This document shows, piece by piece, positions 12,295 through 23,791 of a stretch of DNA of 64,000 nt. The stretch is from Oasisia sp. SBJ-2009 (lineage: Eukaryota; Annelida; Polychaeta; Sabellida; Siboglinidae). The stretch spans positions 34,154,193-34,218,192 of the forward strand of contig OZ024861.1 in the NCBI GenBank assembly GCA_964017155.1. Direction: 5' to 3'. Each line of letters opens with the position of its first letter. Position 1 is the stretch's first letter. The notes under the pieces were generated by a model that ran no database searches, was not told the DNA's origin, and saw only the letters and a program-made list of their open reading frames with translations. The translations under genes were made by a program, and so were the position numbers.

Positions 12295-12652
12295 GTAAGT
12301 GATTAAAATATGAACATGGTACATTATTTTATCTTTGACAAATCACTCAGTTAATTTTCATGCTATGTAAATTACTCTTTTCTCATTCATATCAATAAAG
12401 TGTATGTGTCCTACTTATGTCAATGTGCTATAATTTTTTTTATTGAACTTGATATTGTTTTCTATTACAACTGTTGATGTTATATTCAAGGTAAAGTATC
12501 CTTTTATAAATTTACAGTTACAGAGTAATACAAGTGAAATTTCGTTCTTGTACCATAATATGCACAATTCAACCATATTTCTCACATATTGGTTGGTTAA
12601 TACTGCTAGGTTTTGTTTGAACTAATTCCATACGTATGATGTGTTTGTACAG
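12295..12652. other. Intron E3-E4
   Basis: A short 358-bp intron. Its first ~130 bp still match the duplicated unit, then similarity ends near 12430. Nothing else is seen. Confidence 0.6.
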
Positions 12653-12931
12653 AGCCGAATGCTCCAACCGGCCTCACAGTGACAGCAGCAACTGTGTACT
12701 CACTCACAGTTTCCTGGACAGCTCCCACCAGTGGTGCTGGTACATCATATACTGTCACACTGAAGGAAGGTACAACAACAAAGGACACACAAACTGGTGT
12801 CACTGGTACAACAGCAACATTTGACAGTCTGACATCTGGCACTCAGTATGCTGTGGCTGTGGTGTCTGTGATTGGATATTTGGGCTATGGAGGACAAAAC
12901 AGTGCTTCTCTGTCGGACGATTTCTATACAA
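12653..12931 (+). CDS. Exon E4: fibronectin type III domain
   Basis: 279 nt (93 codons), phase 1-1, acceptor TTTGTACAG|AG and donor ATACAA|GTAAGTC. The domain begins PNAPTGLTVTAATV, with B-strand SLTVSWTAPTSGAGTSYTVT and F-strand SGTQYAVAVVSVIGYLG. It is unusually rich in Thr, Ser and Gly, so it may be heavily O-glycosylated (inference). E5 is a clear paralogue of equal length, 380 bp downstream, so the pair arose by local exon duplication. Confidence 0.9.
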
Positions 12932-13308
12932 GTAAGTCGTTCCTAGACTACCGGGTAACTAAGTATTTGAAACTTTAATGACTCATTAAATTATGCAGTT
13001 TTTGTATTTATTTACTGAGTGGAAGGTGTGTCTAAATGGCCTAATGCTATGCACCTGGTGCTATCTAAAGCGCATCTCAGATATGCACACAATGTAAATA
13101 CTATTACTCAAATTTCAGTCAAACGGTATAATCTCATACAGCTCTGTACCAGGCTTAACAAAGTCCCTCATCAAAACTTCAATAAACCAATAATTAATAT
13201 TTCTAAATCTCTGCTACTGTGTTCATGGTCCTAGCTGTGCTTAGCCAATATCCTAACAATGTAAACGGACCTTAACATTACAATATCATGTAAGTGTTTC
13301 TTTTTTAG
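12932..13308. other. Intron E4-E5
   Basis: 377-bp intron with a long pyrimidine tract (TGTTTCTTTTTTAG) before E5. No other feature. Confidence 0.6.
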
Positions 13309-13587
13309 AGCCGAATGCTCCAAGCAGTGTTCAAGTGACAACAGTAACAGTAAACTCACTGACAGTTACCTGGATAAATCCCACACCTGGTGGTGGTACA
13401 TCGTATACAGTCACACTAAAGGATGGTGAAAGTACAGTAAAAACCAAAAATAGTATTAGTGAAACAACAGCGACATTCAGCAGTCTGACAGCTGGCAAGC
13501 AGTACACTGTAGTGTTGGTGTCTGAGATTGGAGACTTGAGCAATGGAGGACAGAGCAGTGCAGAAGCACAAGACACCTCCTACACAA
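13309..13587 (+). CDS. Exon E5: fibronectin type III domain
   Basis: 279 nt, phase 1-1, acceptor TTCTTTTTTAG|AG and donor ACACAA|GTAAGTC. It starts PNAPSSVQVTTVTV, with B-strand SLTVTWINPTPGGGTSYTVT and F-strand AGKQYTVVLVSEIGDLSNGG. It pairs with E4 (same length, same start, shared GTSYTVTLK core). Extracellular FN3 domain of the receptor; its ligand is unknown. Confidence 0.9.
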
Positions 13588-14005
13588 GTAAGTCTGCATA
13601 GGATTGTATCAGTTCAAGACTGTATTCATCCAATATTCAGTGCCCAGTTAAAAAAATCGTAACATGTCATTTTCAGTCTCACTTAGTGGAGATGTTCATT
13701 TTATAAAGATACACAATACAGTGGACTACTATCGTAAGACCTTACTGACTGGGTTCTGTGTGGATTGCCTAAATGTCAATGGTCTAGGTCAAAGTCACAC
13801 ATAAAATAATGTGATAATTATACAGTGTCTGCTTTGCTCCACACAGAACCTTCATAATTTACTGCCTCAAATGGACTTAGCCTGGATTCTTCACTACACA
13901 AAGTGCAATATGCTTTGGCAGCATCCAAGTTTGCTTGATAAAATTGTCGAAGAAATGAAATATGACCCATCCCTGTGGCTCCCACCACCCTAACTCATCA
14001 CTGAG

Positions 14006-14473
14006 TCACCCCCTCTTCTCTCTGTGCATTGCCATTTTGAAGTCTCGCCTGGAATTTGGGTCTGACTGCATCTCCCCGGCTTCGGATTTTGTTAGCATAG
14101 CTTCAGCCTGTCTAGCCGCAGTTTTCGCGGAATCTCTCCCGTTCCATCTTCGGAGTGTATCCGGAAGGGAGTCAAAGATGGTGGAAATGTTACGTTTGCT
14201 CCATGAACAATGACATATTCCTATTGCTAACTCAGCACCTGTCCATTCGAAAACTGTAAGTGCCGTCCCAACCCATGCTTCCAGAGGCCCGGCTATGACC
14301 TGTTGGAATTGTCCAGATACTTGTAATACCGTATCCAGCCTGGCAGTCAAAATGTGCGATCGAGCCCAGGACATGACGCAAACATTGTACACATAACACA
14401 AACCTTCAAAGTGACATGAGTATAGGCTAGCGTCATCTACGTTACATCTCACCAGCACTGAGCCAACAAGCAA
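14006..14473 (-). other. Unrecognised 155-codon open frame, probably repeat-derived
   Basis: The longest minus-strand frame in this intron (start at 14473, stop near 14006). The predicted product has several Cys and Trp in its first half and a basic, Ala-rich C-terminal half. I recognise no domain. It abuts the dispersed repeat at 14480-14945 and local GC is higher than in the neighbouring intron, so it may be part of a transposable element. It could equally be a chance open frame. Confidence 0.2.
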
Positions 14474-14479
14474 TCAACA

Positions 14480-14945
14480 CCTCTTGTATCGATGCAACCG
14501 AGCTTAGCCAAAGTGAGTCGCATGAGGAGAGAGACCGATCGCAACAAACACCGACAGTGGTGTCAAATCACGCGAACATGATTATACGGCATGCATGACA
14601 TACTACTACAGCTGGAATGTGTCGCAAGAAGAAACAAACTTACGTGATGTGGAGGGAGTTCCGCAGAGCAATTAACAGCACGTATCTCAGATCCAGCAGG
14701 AATTCTATGCTATGAGGAATTTCGTTATACCCAACAGAGGTACCAATAACCGTGTTGTAATGTCAACGAATACAGCGGAACTACCAGTTCGGGGTCACCG
14801 GCCAGATGGCTATGGCCCTCTGCAGCCGGGAACTCAGCGACGACAAACGGTGACCTTACGTGGCCTCTATTCGTGTTGTATGCCTAGCTTCAGTCAGGGC
14901 TAACCTCAAAATTATATTGCATTCCCCTGGACACAATACAGTTTT
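14480..14945. repeat. Dispersed repeat (part of LTR-like family Z)
   Basis: This segment recurs at 41505-42004 and, in its right part, at 50690-50925. Shared landmarks are ATCGCAACAAACACCGAC, GTGTCAAATCACGCG, ACCAACAGAGGTAC, AATGTCAACGAATACAGC, and the common end ATTGCAT..CTGGACACAATACAG. The sharp common right end (CACAATACAGTTTT) argues for an element terminus. In the other two copies it is joined to a ~390-bp segment starting TGCGTGCCTGCGCCC. Confidence 0.7.
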
Positions 14946-15592
14946 AGAACATCATTTGTGGAAGCCAGAACACCGCAACATGTTGATCGGTCCTGTCTGC
15001 CAAGATTAGTTTACGACCTAACCATTAGATCTATGCAGGTTTGGCTAGGGGGCAACAAACAAGTATTAATTTAGGACAGACTGCCAGTGTGATGTTATTT
15101 TTATGTGCCCATGGAAAGCTTATACACTCAGCTTTCTCTTTACTTGAGGTGGTATTGGCAGAAACCCAAACTATAGCACCACACTACAATACACTACAGC
15201 ACTAGCTGCATCATCAAACCCTTGTATGACTAGTCATATGTTTAGTCGACATACTTTGATGCAAGAATGAGCTGACAACTCTAAGCATAAATGCTATGCT
15301 TTATAAGTGTATGGATAGCAGAGAGAGGAGCTGAACATCACATTGGAGGGAAGACATAGCAAGAAGGAACTGTGTGGACTTTGTCCCTTTGTCTGGATAT
15401 TGTGTATCCCAAATGTTTTATTTCATAGAACCTCTCAAAACCCTTATTATGTCGCACATCATAAAACTATCCTTGTAATGTATATGCGGCCTCTATGGGT
15501 ACTTTCAGTTATACTTATTTTGTCAATTGCGTATTAGGATTTACATTTTGAAGATATAAAACTAATATTGTACATGTGTTTACAACTTCCAG

Positions 15593-15847
15593 AACCATAC
15601 AAAGCCAAGAACCTGGTTGTGAGTGAGAGGTCTGTGAGTTCACTGACTGTCACGTGGGACGCTGGTGACGGGGAGAACTCAGGGTTCACAGTCAGGCTAG
15701 GCAGTGGCACAGAGGTTGTAGTACCTAAGGATGCTACAAGAACACACAGATTTACCAGTTTGACAGCGGGCCAAGAGTACACTGTTGATGTGGTGACCAA
15801 GAGTGGAGACCAGAACAGTGACACTACGACTACAAGGTTTCGCACCA
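15593..15847 (+). CDS. Exon E6: fibronectin type III domain
   Basis: 255 nt (85 codons), phase 1-1, acceptor ACAACTTCCAG|AA and donor CACCA|GTAAGTG. Motifs are NLVVSERSVSSLTVTWDAGD and LTAGQEYTVDVVTKSGDQNS. The acceptor context (GTTTACAACTTCCAG) and the GDQ(N/T)S motif are shared with E7, marking another local exon duplication. It is shorter than a canonical ~90-100 residue FN3 domain, like E1-E3. Confidence 0.9.
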
Positions 15848-16303
15848 GTAAGTGTTTGATTTTTTCTAGCTTCCATTTTAAAAACACTTTTACCTTCTGC
15901 AGAGAGAGACACCAGATATTCAAGATACACAACACATTATATTATTTACACTTAGAAAATACTTGTTATTACCTTACACCATATAAATAATTAATTTTTC
16001 TCTGTGGAGCTTTCTGTGCATGACAATGTAAATAATAAAAAGGTAGTTTTATTATTAGTTGTTTTAATGCAACACTAATAGGTTTTAAAATTACTGTACT
16101 GTCACTATTTGGAGACTGTGAACATGTTGACATGATCATTTAAATTCTGGTGTCACCAGTTATGTCATTCATATAGGTGATGATAATGTATTGACATTTC
16201 AGGTTATCTAGTAAAAAAAAGCTTTAAATAGCTACCAATACCTTTACGTTTTTCAAATGCACTGCAGAGATCACAGGTCAGATGATATGTTTACAACTTC
16301 CAG
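15848..16303. other. Intron E6-E7
   Basis: 456-bp AT-rich intron. Its last ~20 bp duplicate the acceptor of E6. Nothing else is seen. Confidence 0.6.
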
Positions 16304-16564
16304 AACCGAACAAAGCAAAAGACCTGATTGCGACTAAAAGGGATGTGGATTCTCTGACTGTCAAGTGGGACGTTGGTGTCGGAGAGAAGTCAGGATTCAC
16401 TGTCAGTCTAGAGGGAGTGAATAACACATATTACACCATAAGTGGCATTGACCAAAGGGAATGGACATTCTCTGGGTTGACAGCTGGGACGGAGTACACT
16501 GTTGTCGTGGCTACTAACAGTGGAGACCAGACCAGTGAAAGTCTGACTGGAAAGTTTTACACTA
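16304..16564 (+). CDS. Exon E7: fibronectin type III domain
   Basis: 261 nt (87 codons), phase 1-1, acceptor ACAACTTCCAG|AA and donor ACTA|GTAAGTA. Motifs are LTVKWDVGVGEKSGFTVSLE, ending with LTAGTEYTVVVATNSGDQTS. It is paralogous to E6. An N-glycosylation sequon may be present at NNTYYT. It joins E8 through a Met codon (A|TG) followed by Pro-Arg-Asn. Confidence 0.9.
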
Positions 16565-18539
16565 GTAAGTACACACACTTAAGCCAATATACTCATGGTG
16601 TCACTCTGTGTCCACTGTGTTCTATTCACCATGTGCCGTTTGCTCCCACATCTCAGAAGCTGTTCAGGATCTGTTTCTTTTTCAAAGTTTGCATATCTGT
16701 AACTTTGTATCTTAAGGTACTGCTACTAAGCGCAATTAATATATATATTTGACTAAGTCATTCTAAATGCTCTAGAACAACGCTAAAGGCCCAAAAACTG
16801 GAACATTTTTAGTTTACCTTCTGTTTTGTAGCTTTTTCTCAAATTGTGTACAGACGTATTACTGCCATTGTACACAAGACATTTATATTTGGCTGAAAAT
16901 TTCTATGAGTATCTGAATTTTGATATTATTTTTGTATGCGATGGTAATGCTTTTCAAACTCAGATGTTTGAATTTGCACCAAAGACTTGATTTGTATATT
17001 GGAGCAGAGTATGCTTGAAATAAAGTAATTCGATGGAAGTACTACAAAGACAAAATGTTTGAACTAAAACATTAGCTTTGTCATAAAGGCATCTTTTTTG
17101 TCTGGCAATGTCATCATCATCAATACAGTTGTTATTGAATGTGTATATAGGTGTGACTGTGTAACTAATTATTCTGGCAGGAGCTGTGACAATAGCCCAG
17201 TAGAGTGTAGTATCAGTGTATAGGGGCAACTGCATAATTAAGTGTTGGTCCATAGCTGTGGTACCGGCTCCATAGCTGTGGTACCGGCTATAGCAATAAC
17301 CCAGCAGTTCCCTGTAAAACTGGGCTGTTGCTGGCAGTATGTTTTAAATTATCTTCCTTCATCAAACTACCGATGTTATATGCAAGTTGTGTGTATTTTG
17401 AAGTTTGAGTATCTTTAACATTATGTGATTTTTGTGTTTACTAGTTAAAATGATATTATTGTGATTTGTAAGTGACAATTGGCTATGTTTGTGGTCATCT
17501 TTTTACGAATAACCAGAGAAAATGTTAATTAGGTAATTACAGTGAAGATATTAACATTTGTAGTTGATTGAATGTTTCTGAGGGTACATCAGGGCTCCCC
17601 AAAAGCTACACGTCCACATTTATGTCGGTGACAAACATGTACAGCTAATATCTGAATAACTATGTAATGAAATATCATATATTTTAGTGATATCAACTGT
17701 ATTCTGGTCACTTGGTGAGTGAGTGGATTTTAAGTATATAACTCCATCAAATAAATTTATGACATTCATTATTGACAAGTTCTATTGCTGCATTCACACA
17801 ATTGGCCTTAGATTGTAAATATTTGGAGTGGATTGTAAGTATATAACTCCGTCATGGTTAAAAACCTTTAATGACAAGTTCTGCAATTTGGCTGTGTTTC
17901 TAGGGGTCCATATTCTATTATAGAATTTAGACCCCTTATATAATTTGATCCCCCCCCTTTAAATGCTTATTTAAATGCTGAACAAATTGGTAAAATACTA
18001 TAAAGCAGGTTATATATTTTAACTAGAATATCACAGCCAACATCCATTACACTTTTGTAAAAACAGTTATATTATTTTTACATTCTAGCCACCACTATAG
18101 AACCAGTGTCCCTTTTAATAGTGCTCACACAAACTGCTACAACTTGTATGATATGCTAAATTTCAACTCCATTGGAATCACAGGCTCAGTTTCTAAGTTA
18201 CATCAGGAATAAATTACACCAACAACACAACCCAGGGTCCAGTTTCTATAGGAGGTTCATATTCTTTAGCCCACATATAATATAGAACCCCATAGAATAT
18301 GGACTAGGGGTCCATTTTCTATGGGTCCATATTCTATGGCATAATCTATAGGATATGGACCCCCCCCCCCCCCGGATCCAGATTCTATGGTGGAAGTCAA
18401 CGTTCTATGTGACACTGGCTCTGTATGAGAAGATTGTGTAGGCCTGATTTGAAATGCACAGCTCCTGCAGTCTCCATAGAAAATGTAGGCATGTAAGATG
18501 CTTAGATAGAAGGGGCAGCCCACGTCTGTTTTTAGGTGG
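16565..18539. other. First part of intron E7-E8
   Basis: Contains a diverged intronic repeat (about 16590-17560) related to 20740-21040, 25640-26050, 27060-27560 and 46390-46760 (shared pieces such as TCTCAGAA.CTGTT..GGATCT and CCAATTAGGTGATTACAGTG). The stretch 17270-17290 has a direct duplication of CCATAGCTGTGGTACCGGCT. From 17900 to 18420 there are repeated forward and inverted forms of CCATATTCTATGG and a run of 14-15 C at 18360. No exon was found. Confidence 0.5.
17900..18420. repeat. Cluster of inverted CCATATTCTATGG-type motifs with poly(C) run
   Basis: GGGTCCATATTCTATTATAG (17904), CCCATAGAATATGG (18290), CCATTTTCTATGGG, CCATATTCTATGGC and ATAGGATATGGACC (18310-18360) form mutually complementary pairs that could fold into hairpins. 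A run of C (18360-18374) follows. It may be the end of a foldback element or a local slippage product. Confidence 0.5.
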
Positions 18540-19170
18540 AGTTCTTTGAAATGACACTTCATGAGTTCTTCAAGGCTAACTCACAGCTAACATATGTTTG
18601 ATGGGAAGCCACAGAGAGAGAATCTGTGAAGCAAGCTAATGCTGCACTCCTTGAAACCCTGACTAGTCTTGACATTGAAATGGAGAAGACCTTTAGTGAG
18701 TGGATAAGACACAGGTCAGGTAAAAGAAATACCATGTTTCGGTCCATCATGAACTACAGCACCAAGTGGAGACAAGCCTTGTCTTTATGATATCTATAAA
18801 TGATGAACTGGAGCTTCATCTCCAAGCTGGAGAACCATTTAGCAAGTTGTTCTTAGATATGGACAGGATCAAGTACAAGATGTTTTGATATATATAATAT
18901 AAGTATACCTCAATATATTGCAGATGCGCATGACTTGAGAACCGATCATATTGAACCCATATGTATGCGTGTCAGTCATGAATAGCGGCATTCCATTTGT
19001 ATCTATTGGTGATGACGATGCATGCAAACACCTCAACAAACTGATGAAGGCTCGCTCTGAGTTCTTCAATGCCCGACAGAGATTCCTTCTGGCCACACTT
19101 AAACTGGCATGCCTGTCAAGAAAGTTCAAGAGTCAGTTTAGCATATCAACTGGCCAACACTAAGAACATC
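18540..19170 (+). pseudogene. Decayed protein-coding relic, unidentified
   Basis: Protein-like sequence without clean splice sites. In one frame from about 18546 the reading includes HEFFKANSQLTYV, a stop, then ESVKQANAALLETLTSLDIE and GKRNTMFRSIMNYSTKWRQA up to a stop near 18788. In another frame at 18951-19163 it includes IPFVSIGDDDACKHLNKLMK and ARSEFFNARQRFLLATLKLA. Both parts are rich in helix-forming and charged residues, unlike the FN3 exons. I do not recognise the family. It is probably a transposon or retrocopied gene relic in the intron. Confidence 0.3.
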
Positions 19171-20205
19171 CCTATCTTAAACATAATCATGTCATGATGG
19201 ATCAAGAAACCATCAACAAAGTCAAGGCTGTCATATTGAGTCATGCAACCTGTCGACTGATAAGGTGACAAGCACTACAACATAAACATACATGCTACAT
19301 CCAAGATGAATATGTCTGTCAGATTCTGGAAATTTACGACACTGGCCAGAATTTGTACAAGGAATGTGTGTCCGAGAAAATGAATGGGAGCATAAGCCTC
19401 TGGGCACCAGTGAAGAAGGATAAATATTAAAAGTTCATACGTCGCATCAAGAAACCAGCAGTAGTTCAGTGTAAAGGGTAACCTGAATGTTAGTTTGGTA
19501 GACTAGCTGACATGTATGTTTTTATTCAAATAATTGTCAAAACCAAGAAGGTCATTACTAATAGTAATAGCATTGTTTATAACAATGTTGATAACATTTG
19601 CAAATAATTTAGTTTGGCAAAGATATGCAGGTTCAGTGAATATGTGACACCTGACAGATGTTTGCTGCCCACAAAGCATATACACAGAGATATAGCCAGA
19701 GCAGTGTGAATGCATATTGGAATATTGAGTTTAACAGGGTAACGAGTTTTATGATTATGCACAGGCATTTCCTCTTGTATTGTCACACAAGAAATCTGTA
19801 TTTGATCAAATCATTCTGAAGGTATCTCTCAGTGCCACCCAAAAAGCCCTTTTTATATACAGTGTGCCAGTTCTTTTTAAACTAATATTTTCTCAAATGT
19901 TGCATTGACACTCCATATAGTAGTGCCATGCACTATTATTCACCAAAATCACAAATTATAGTCCAAATGACTTCAGGGCTTTTTGGCCCAGTTTTCAAAC
20001 GAATATATAACTTATACTTATTATAGATTATCATCATGACGTGACATATACCTTAGCATTGATATGTGGACAGTTCTGGCTGCTATCACAAGTGATCACA
20101 GTTTATGTGATATTCACATTTGTAATACATTTGCCAGATGCATAACTGAATTCATGAAACTATGTACAGCTCTATAAATACTGTGCTCATATCTTGTGTT
20201 TGCAG
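19171..20205. other. Second part of intron E7-E8
   Basis: 19474-19760 is a diverged copy of 46992-47260 (shared pieces such as GTAATAGCATTGTTTATAAC / GTAATAACATTGTTCACAAC and GATAGCCAGAGCAGTGT). The rest is unremarkable AT-rich intron up to the acceptor TTGTGTTTGCAG. Confidence 0.5.
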
Positions 20206-20466
20206 TGCCAAGGAACGTGAGAGAGCTGTCTCATGGTGACATTGGACAATCTTTCATCAATCTGAAGTGGACAAAGCCACTTGGGTCGTCCTCATCCTTC
20301 AGAATCGTGTATGTGGCGACAGGGCAGTTACCAGTTACTGTGAATGTTGGCTATGTCCAACAAAAAGAGATTAATCGTCTGACAGCAGGAACAAGATACA
20401 CACTGACTGTGTTTACACTAAGAGGAAACGACAGTAGCAGCGGTTCACCTATATACATCACCACAG
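20206..20466 (+). CDS. Exon E8: fibronectin type III domain
   Basis: 261 nt (87 codons), phase 1-1, acceptor TTGTGTTTGCAG|TG and donor CACAG|GTGAGG. It starts PRNVRELSHGDIGQSFINLK and has the B/C-strand Trp in LKWTKPLGSSSSFRIVYVA. The F-strand is LTAGTRYTLTVFTLRGNDSS. It is more diverged from E1-E7 than they are from each other. It joins E9 as Glu-Ser-Ser-Thr. Confidence 0.9.
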
Positions 20467-22292
20467 GTGAGGTGAGGTGTGCGTTGCGTGCCTGCGTGCG
20501 TGCACGGTCAATAAATCACAGAAACATTATTATATGTTGTTGCTACAGAAGTTAACAGCATTTATTTATTTTGTTGTATGTATGGTTATACTAAGTAACA
20601 GTTCACATTTTTAAATAAATTAAATATTCATGGAAGCTGAGGTCAAACATTTTTAGACAGATTGGCCTTAGTCTACTTAAAACACAGGTTTGCATAAGGC
20701 AGCATGATATGCTAAATCGATCTGCATTAAGTTAGCAATGTGTGTGCCGTTAGCGCCCAGATCGCGGAAACCATTGAGGATCTATTTTTATAATTTGGAA
20801 AACATGTACTTAGGGCACTCCTTCTATGCACAAGATATATATCTATTTGATTGCATCGTTCTGAAGGCCCTAAAACTGGTAAACAGTTTTTCAAAACATT
20901 CATGTCATGTTTCTCAAGTTTTGCATAGGCATCTCTTAGGGAATCTTGTTATAGCATACAATAAATTATATTTGATTTAATGTTTCTAACGGTTTGTCAG
21001 AACCTCCCTAAACGCTATGTGACAACATTTTGCCTGTGTCTGCCTGTACAGACTGGGAAACAGTTTTTGTGTGTTCGGGGGACTGCCTCACTTGAACCAA
21101 CTCTGGAGGCCAGGTGGCCTGCCAGCACCATGGCTTAGGTCTTAGGTGGTTTCCTCCAAACAGCCCAAACTTGGGCTAATACAGGAATTGTCCTTCTCTC
21201 TAGAATTGGTGAGTCCACTACAGGTTACACATTTACCCCTCTGTGGGATCTTTTACTTGCCCTGGCAAAGCCACCAGATAGAAGTGTCTCTTCCGAAAGA
21301 CACAGGCAAATATGGGATGAACGAAATTGCCTAAGTTTCGAAACGGCACTAGGTGGGATTGAACCAACGTCCCCTCTAATGAGTTTTAGAATGCTTATTA
21401 GTTTAAATTATTTTTTAAAAGGTATGACTGATAGATTGTCACCTGTAGGTGAAAAACATATAAAATTAATATGCTGAATAACCACAGAATGAAATATCAT
21501 ACACTTTATTAACTGATTGATGATCACTGGGCTGGCTGAGGAGAGCAATAGTAAATAACTCCTTCTTGTCTATAATCTACCAATGAATGACCAGTCCTAG
21601 CACTGCATTCACACAATTTGGCAGTGTTTGTGCTTCTGAGGTTAAAGATAATATCATCACCTGTAAATGACAAATATAGAACATTAATATTCTGGACAAC
21701 TATATGGTGAAAATGCATACACTTTATTTATAGTGTCTGCTACATTTACACAATTTGCCTGTGTTTCTGGTCATCTCGTATGATTTACCAGACAAAGTGC
21801 CAATTAGGTGATTACAGTGAATAGACTACGCCGTGACTATGAGTAACCAAAACACATTTCATTTATAATTACCACCTCACTATACGACTTCATTACATCT
21901 TAACACATTTTGTTTTAATGCCCTCTTCCCTCAGGATTTGTTATCCACACCCGTCAGCAATGAAGACCCGTTCTGATTCTTTAGAAGTTAGCTTGACTCA
22001 TTCTGATGTTCCTACAACTCACAATGGGGCTCAAAGTGACCTTAAGACACAAAATAAGTGGCGAGAACAGATAATGCTTTATAACATTATTTACCTTAGC
22101 ATATGCCCATAATAATGCCAGTTTATTTCATACTAACATTAAAATCCCGCTACAAAATTATGACTCTCAGCAACACAGTTACCTACCGTATTTTGGAGAT
22201 TCTCCCAGATACCTACTACACTTTTTTAAACAATTGTAAACATGAGGGCTGGTGTACAATAACAAAAAACTAACCCAACAAAAAACATTTAG
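20467..22292. other. Intron E8-E9, first part
   Basis: The donor region carries a small GTGCGT-rich stretch (20477-20510). 20740-21040 and 21400-21900 are diverged intronic repeats related to 16590-17560 and 25640-26050. No exon-like frame with splice sites was found. Confidence 0.5.
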
Positions 22293-22510
22293 TGGTAATT
22301 TATTAATTTCAGTTGAGAACAACGAAACAGAGAAATCATAAAACAAATTACACTAAATATGACCATATATGAGCTGCAGGATTTATACATATATAAAAGT
22401 GATAGATAACCCTCATCAAGATGCACACAAAGAAACTCATTCCAGCCTTGTAGTAAGTACAGTAACAGAGATATGGCCCTGAGACCCACTTGCAGCAGTG
22501 TTAAGAAATA

Positions 22511-22569
<59 letters not shown>

Positions 22570-22856
22570 ACATGTATATGTTACATTTGTCATACACACA
22601 CATATATAAGATATACCATGTATATATATATATATATTTATTACATTAACTACAGTTGAGAACAACGAAACAGAGAAATCATAATACAATTACACTAAAT
22701 CTGACCATATTATATGAGCAGCAGGACTTACACATCGCATCTGACATATGTGATAGATAACCCTCATCACACAAAGGAACTCATTCCAGCCTTGTAGTCA
22801 GTATAGTAACAGAGATATGACCCTGAGACCCAATTGCAGCAGTGTTATGATAAATG

Positions 22857-22857
<1 letters not shown>
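22293..22857. repeat. Direct ~220-bp duplication, each copy ending in (TA)n
   Basis: 22303-22516 and 22650-22857 share CAGTTGAGAACAACGAAACA, GAGAAATCATAA, GATAGATAACCCTCATCA, CTCATTCCAGCCTTGTAGT and TTGCAGCAGTGTTA. Both copies run into a TA tract (22517-22565; 22858 onward). Either the unit was duplicated in tandem, or two copies of one short element with a TA-seeding 3' end inserted side by side. Confidence 0.8.
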
Positions 22858-22928
<71 letters not shown>

Positions 22929-22941
22929 TATATAGAGAGAG

Positions 22942-22975
<34 letters not shown>

Positions 22976-23000
22976 GTATATATATGTATATATATATATG

Positions 23001-23057
<57 letters not shown>

Positions 23058-23058
23058 G

Positions 23059-23127
<69 letters not shown>

Positions 23128-23153
23128 GTATATATATGTATATGTATATGTAT

Positions 23154-23238
<85 letters not shown>
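22858..23238. repeat. Long (TA)n / (TATG)-variant microsatellite
   Basis: About 380 bp of TA repeats with interspersed TG and AGAGAG variants. All apparent open frames here are low-complexity artefacts. Confidence 0.95.
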
Positions 23239-23245
<7 letters not shown>

Positions 23246-23336
23246 CCATCATACATATGCATACACATGTGTGTGTATACGTAAGTCTAAATTGTATTGA
23301 ATGACAATTTAGTGTTGTGCATGCGTGCATACTGCA

Positions 23337-23518
23337 TATGGTGTGTGTGGTGTGTGTGTGGAGAGTGTGGTGTGTGTGTTGTGTGTGGTGTGTGTGTGTG
23401 TGTGTTGTGTGTGGTGTGTGTGGTGTGTGTGGTGGGTGTGGTGTGTGTGGTGTGTGTGGTGTGTGTGGTGTGTGTGGTGTGTGTGGTGTGTGTGGTGTGT
23501 GGTGTGTGTGTGTGTGGT

Positions 23519-23602
<84 letters not shown>

Positions 23603-23603
23603 T
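23337..23603. repeat. (TG)n / (GTGTGTGGT)n microsatellite
   Basis: About 267 bp: first a ~10-bp GTGTGTGTGG-type pattern, then pure (GT)n from about 23526. It ends 34 bp before the acceptor of E9a, so a hypervariable repeat lies next to a splice site. Confidence 0.95.
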
Positions 23604-23637
23604 GTAATTATGTTGTGAAATCATGCATTTTTTACAG

Positions 23638-23791
23638 AGTCATCAACCGTGGCTGAAGTTGCACTGGCTGAGCGCACACACAACTCTTTGAAAGTATCAT
23701 GGAGAAAACCTACTCAAACTGGATTGACACACTACTATCTATGGATTGACCCGGATGACAACAATTTACAACTCCCCATTCGTATTGATAA
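23638..23791 (+). CDS. Exon E9a: first half of a split fibronectin type III domain
   Basis: 154 nt, starting in phase 1 and ending in phase 2. Acceptor GCATTTTTTACAG|AG; donor GATAA|GTATGT. It encodes the N-terminal half with [20 protein letters not shown]. With E9b the total is 273 nt (91 codons), and the phase 2 junction re-forms a Lys codon. This is one of only two FN3 domains here interrupted by an intron. Confidence 0.85.

Larger units (their letters stand above)
13588..15592. other. Intron E5-E6
   Basis: 2.0 kb intron. It contains a minus-strand open frame at 14006-14473 and a dispersed repeat at 14480-14945 (separate entries). The remaining sequence (13588-14000 and 14946-15592) shows no recognisable feature. 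Confidence 0.6.

Noticed and set aside
22798..23656. Long open frames on both strands across the TA and TG repeats (up to 259 codons)
   Set aside because: They consist only of Ile/Tyr, Thr/His or Cys/Val alternation from dinucleotide repeats and are not genes.
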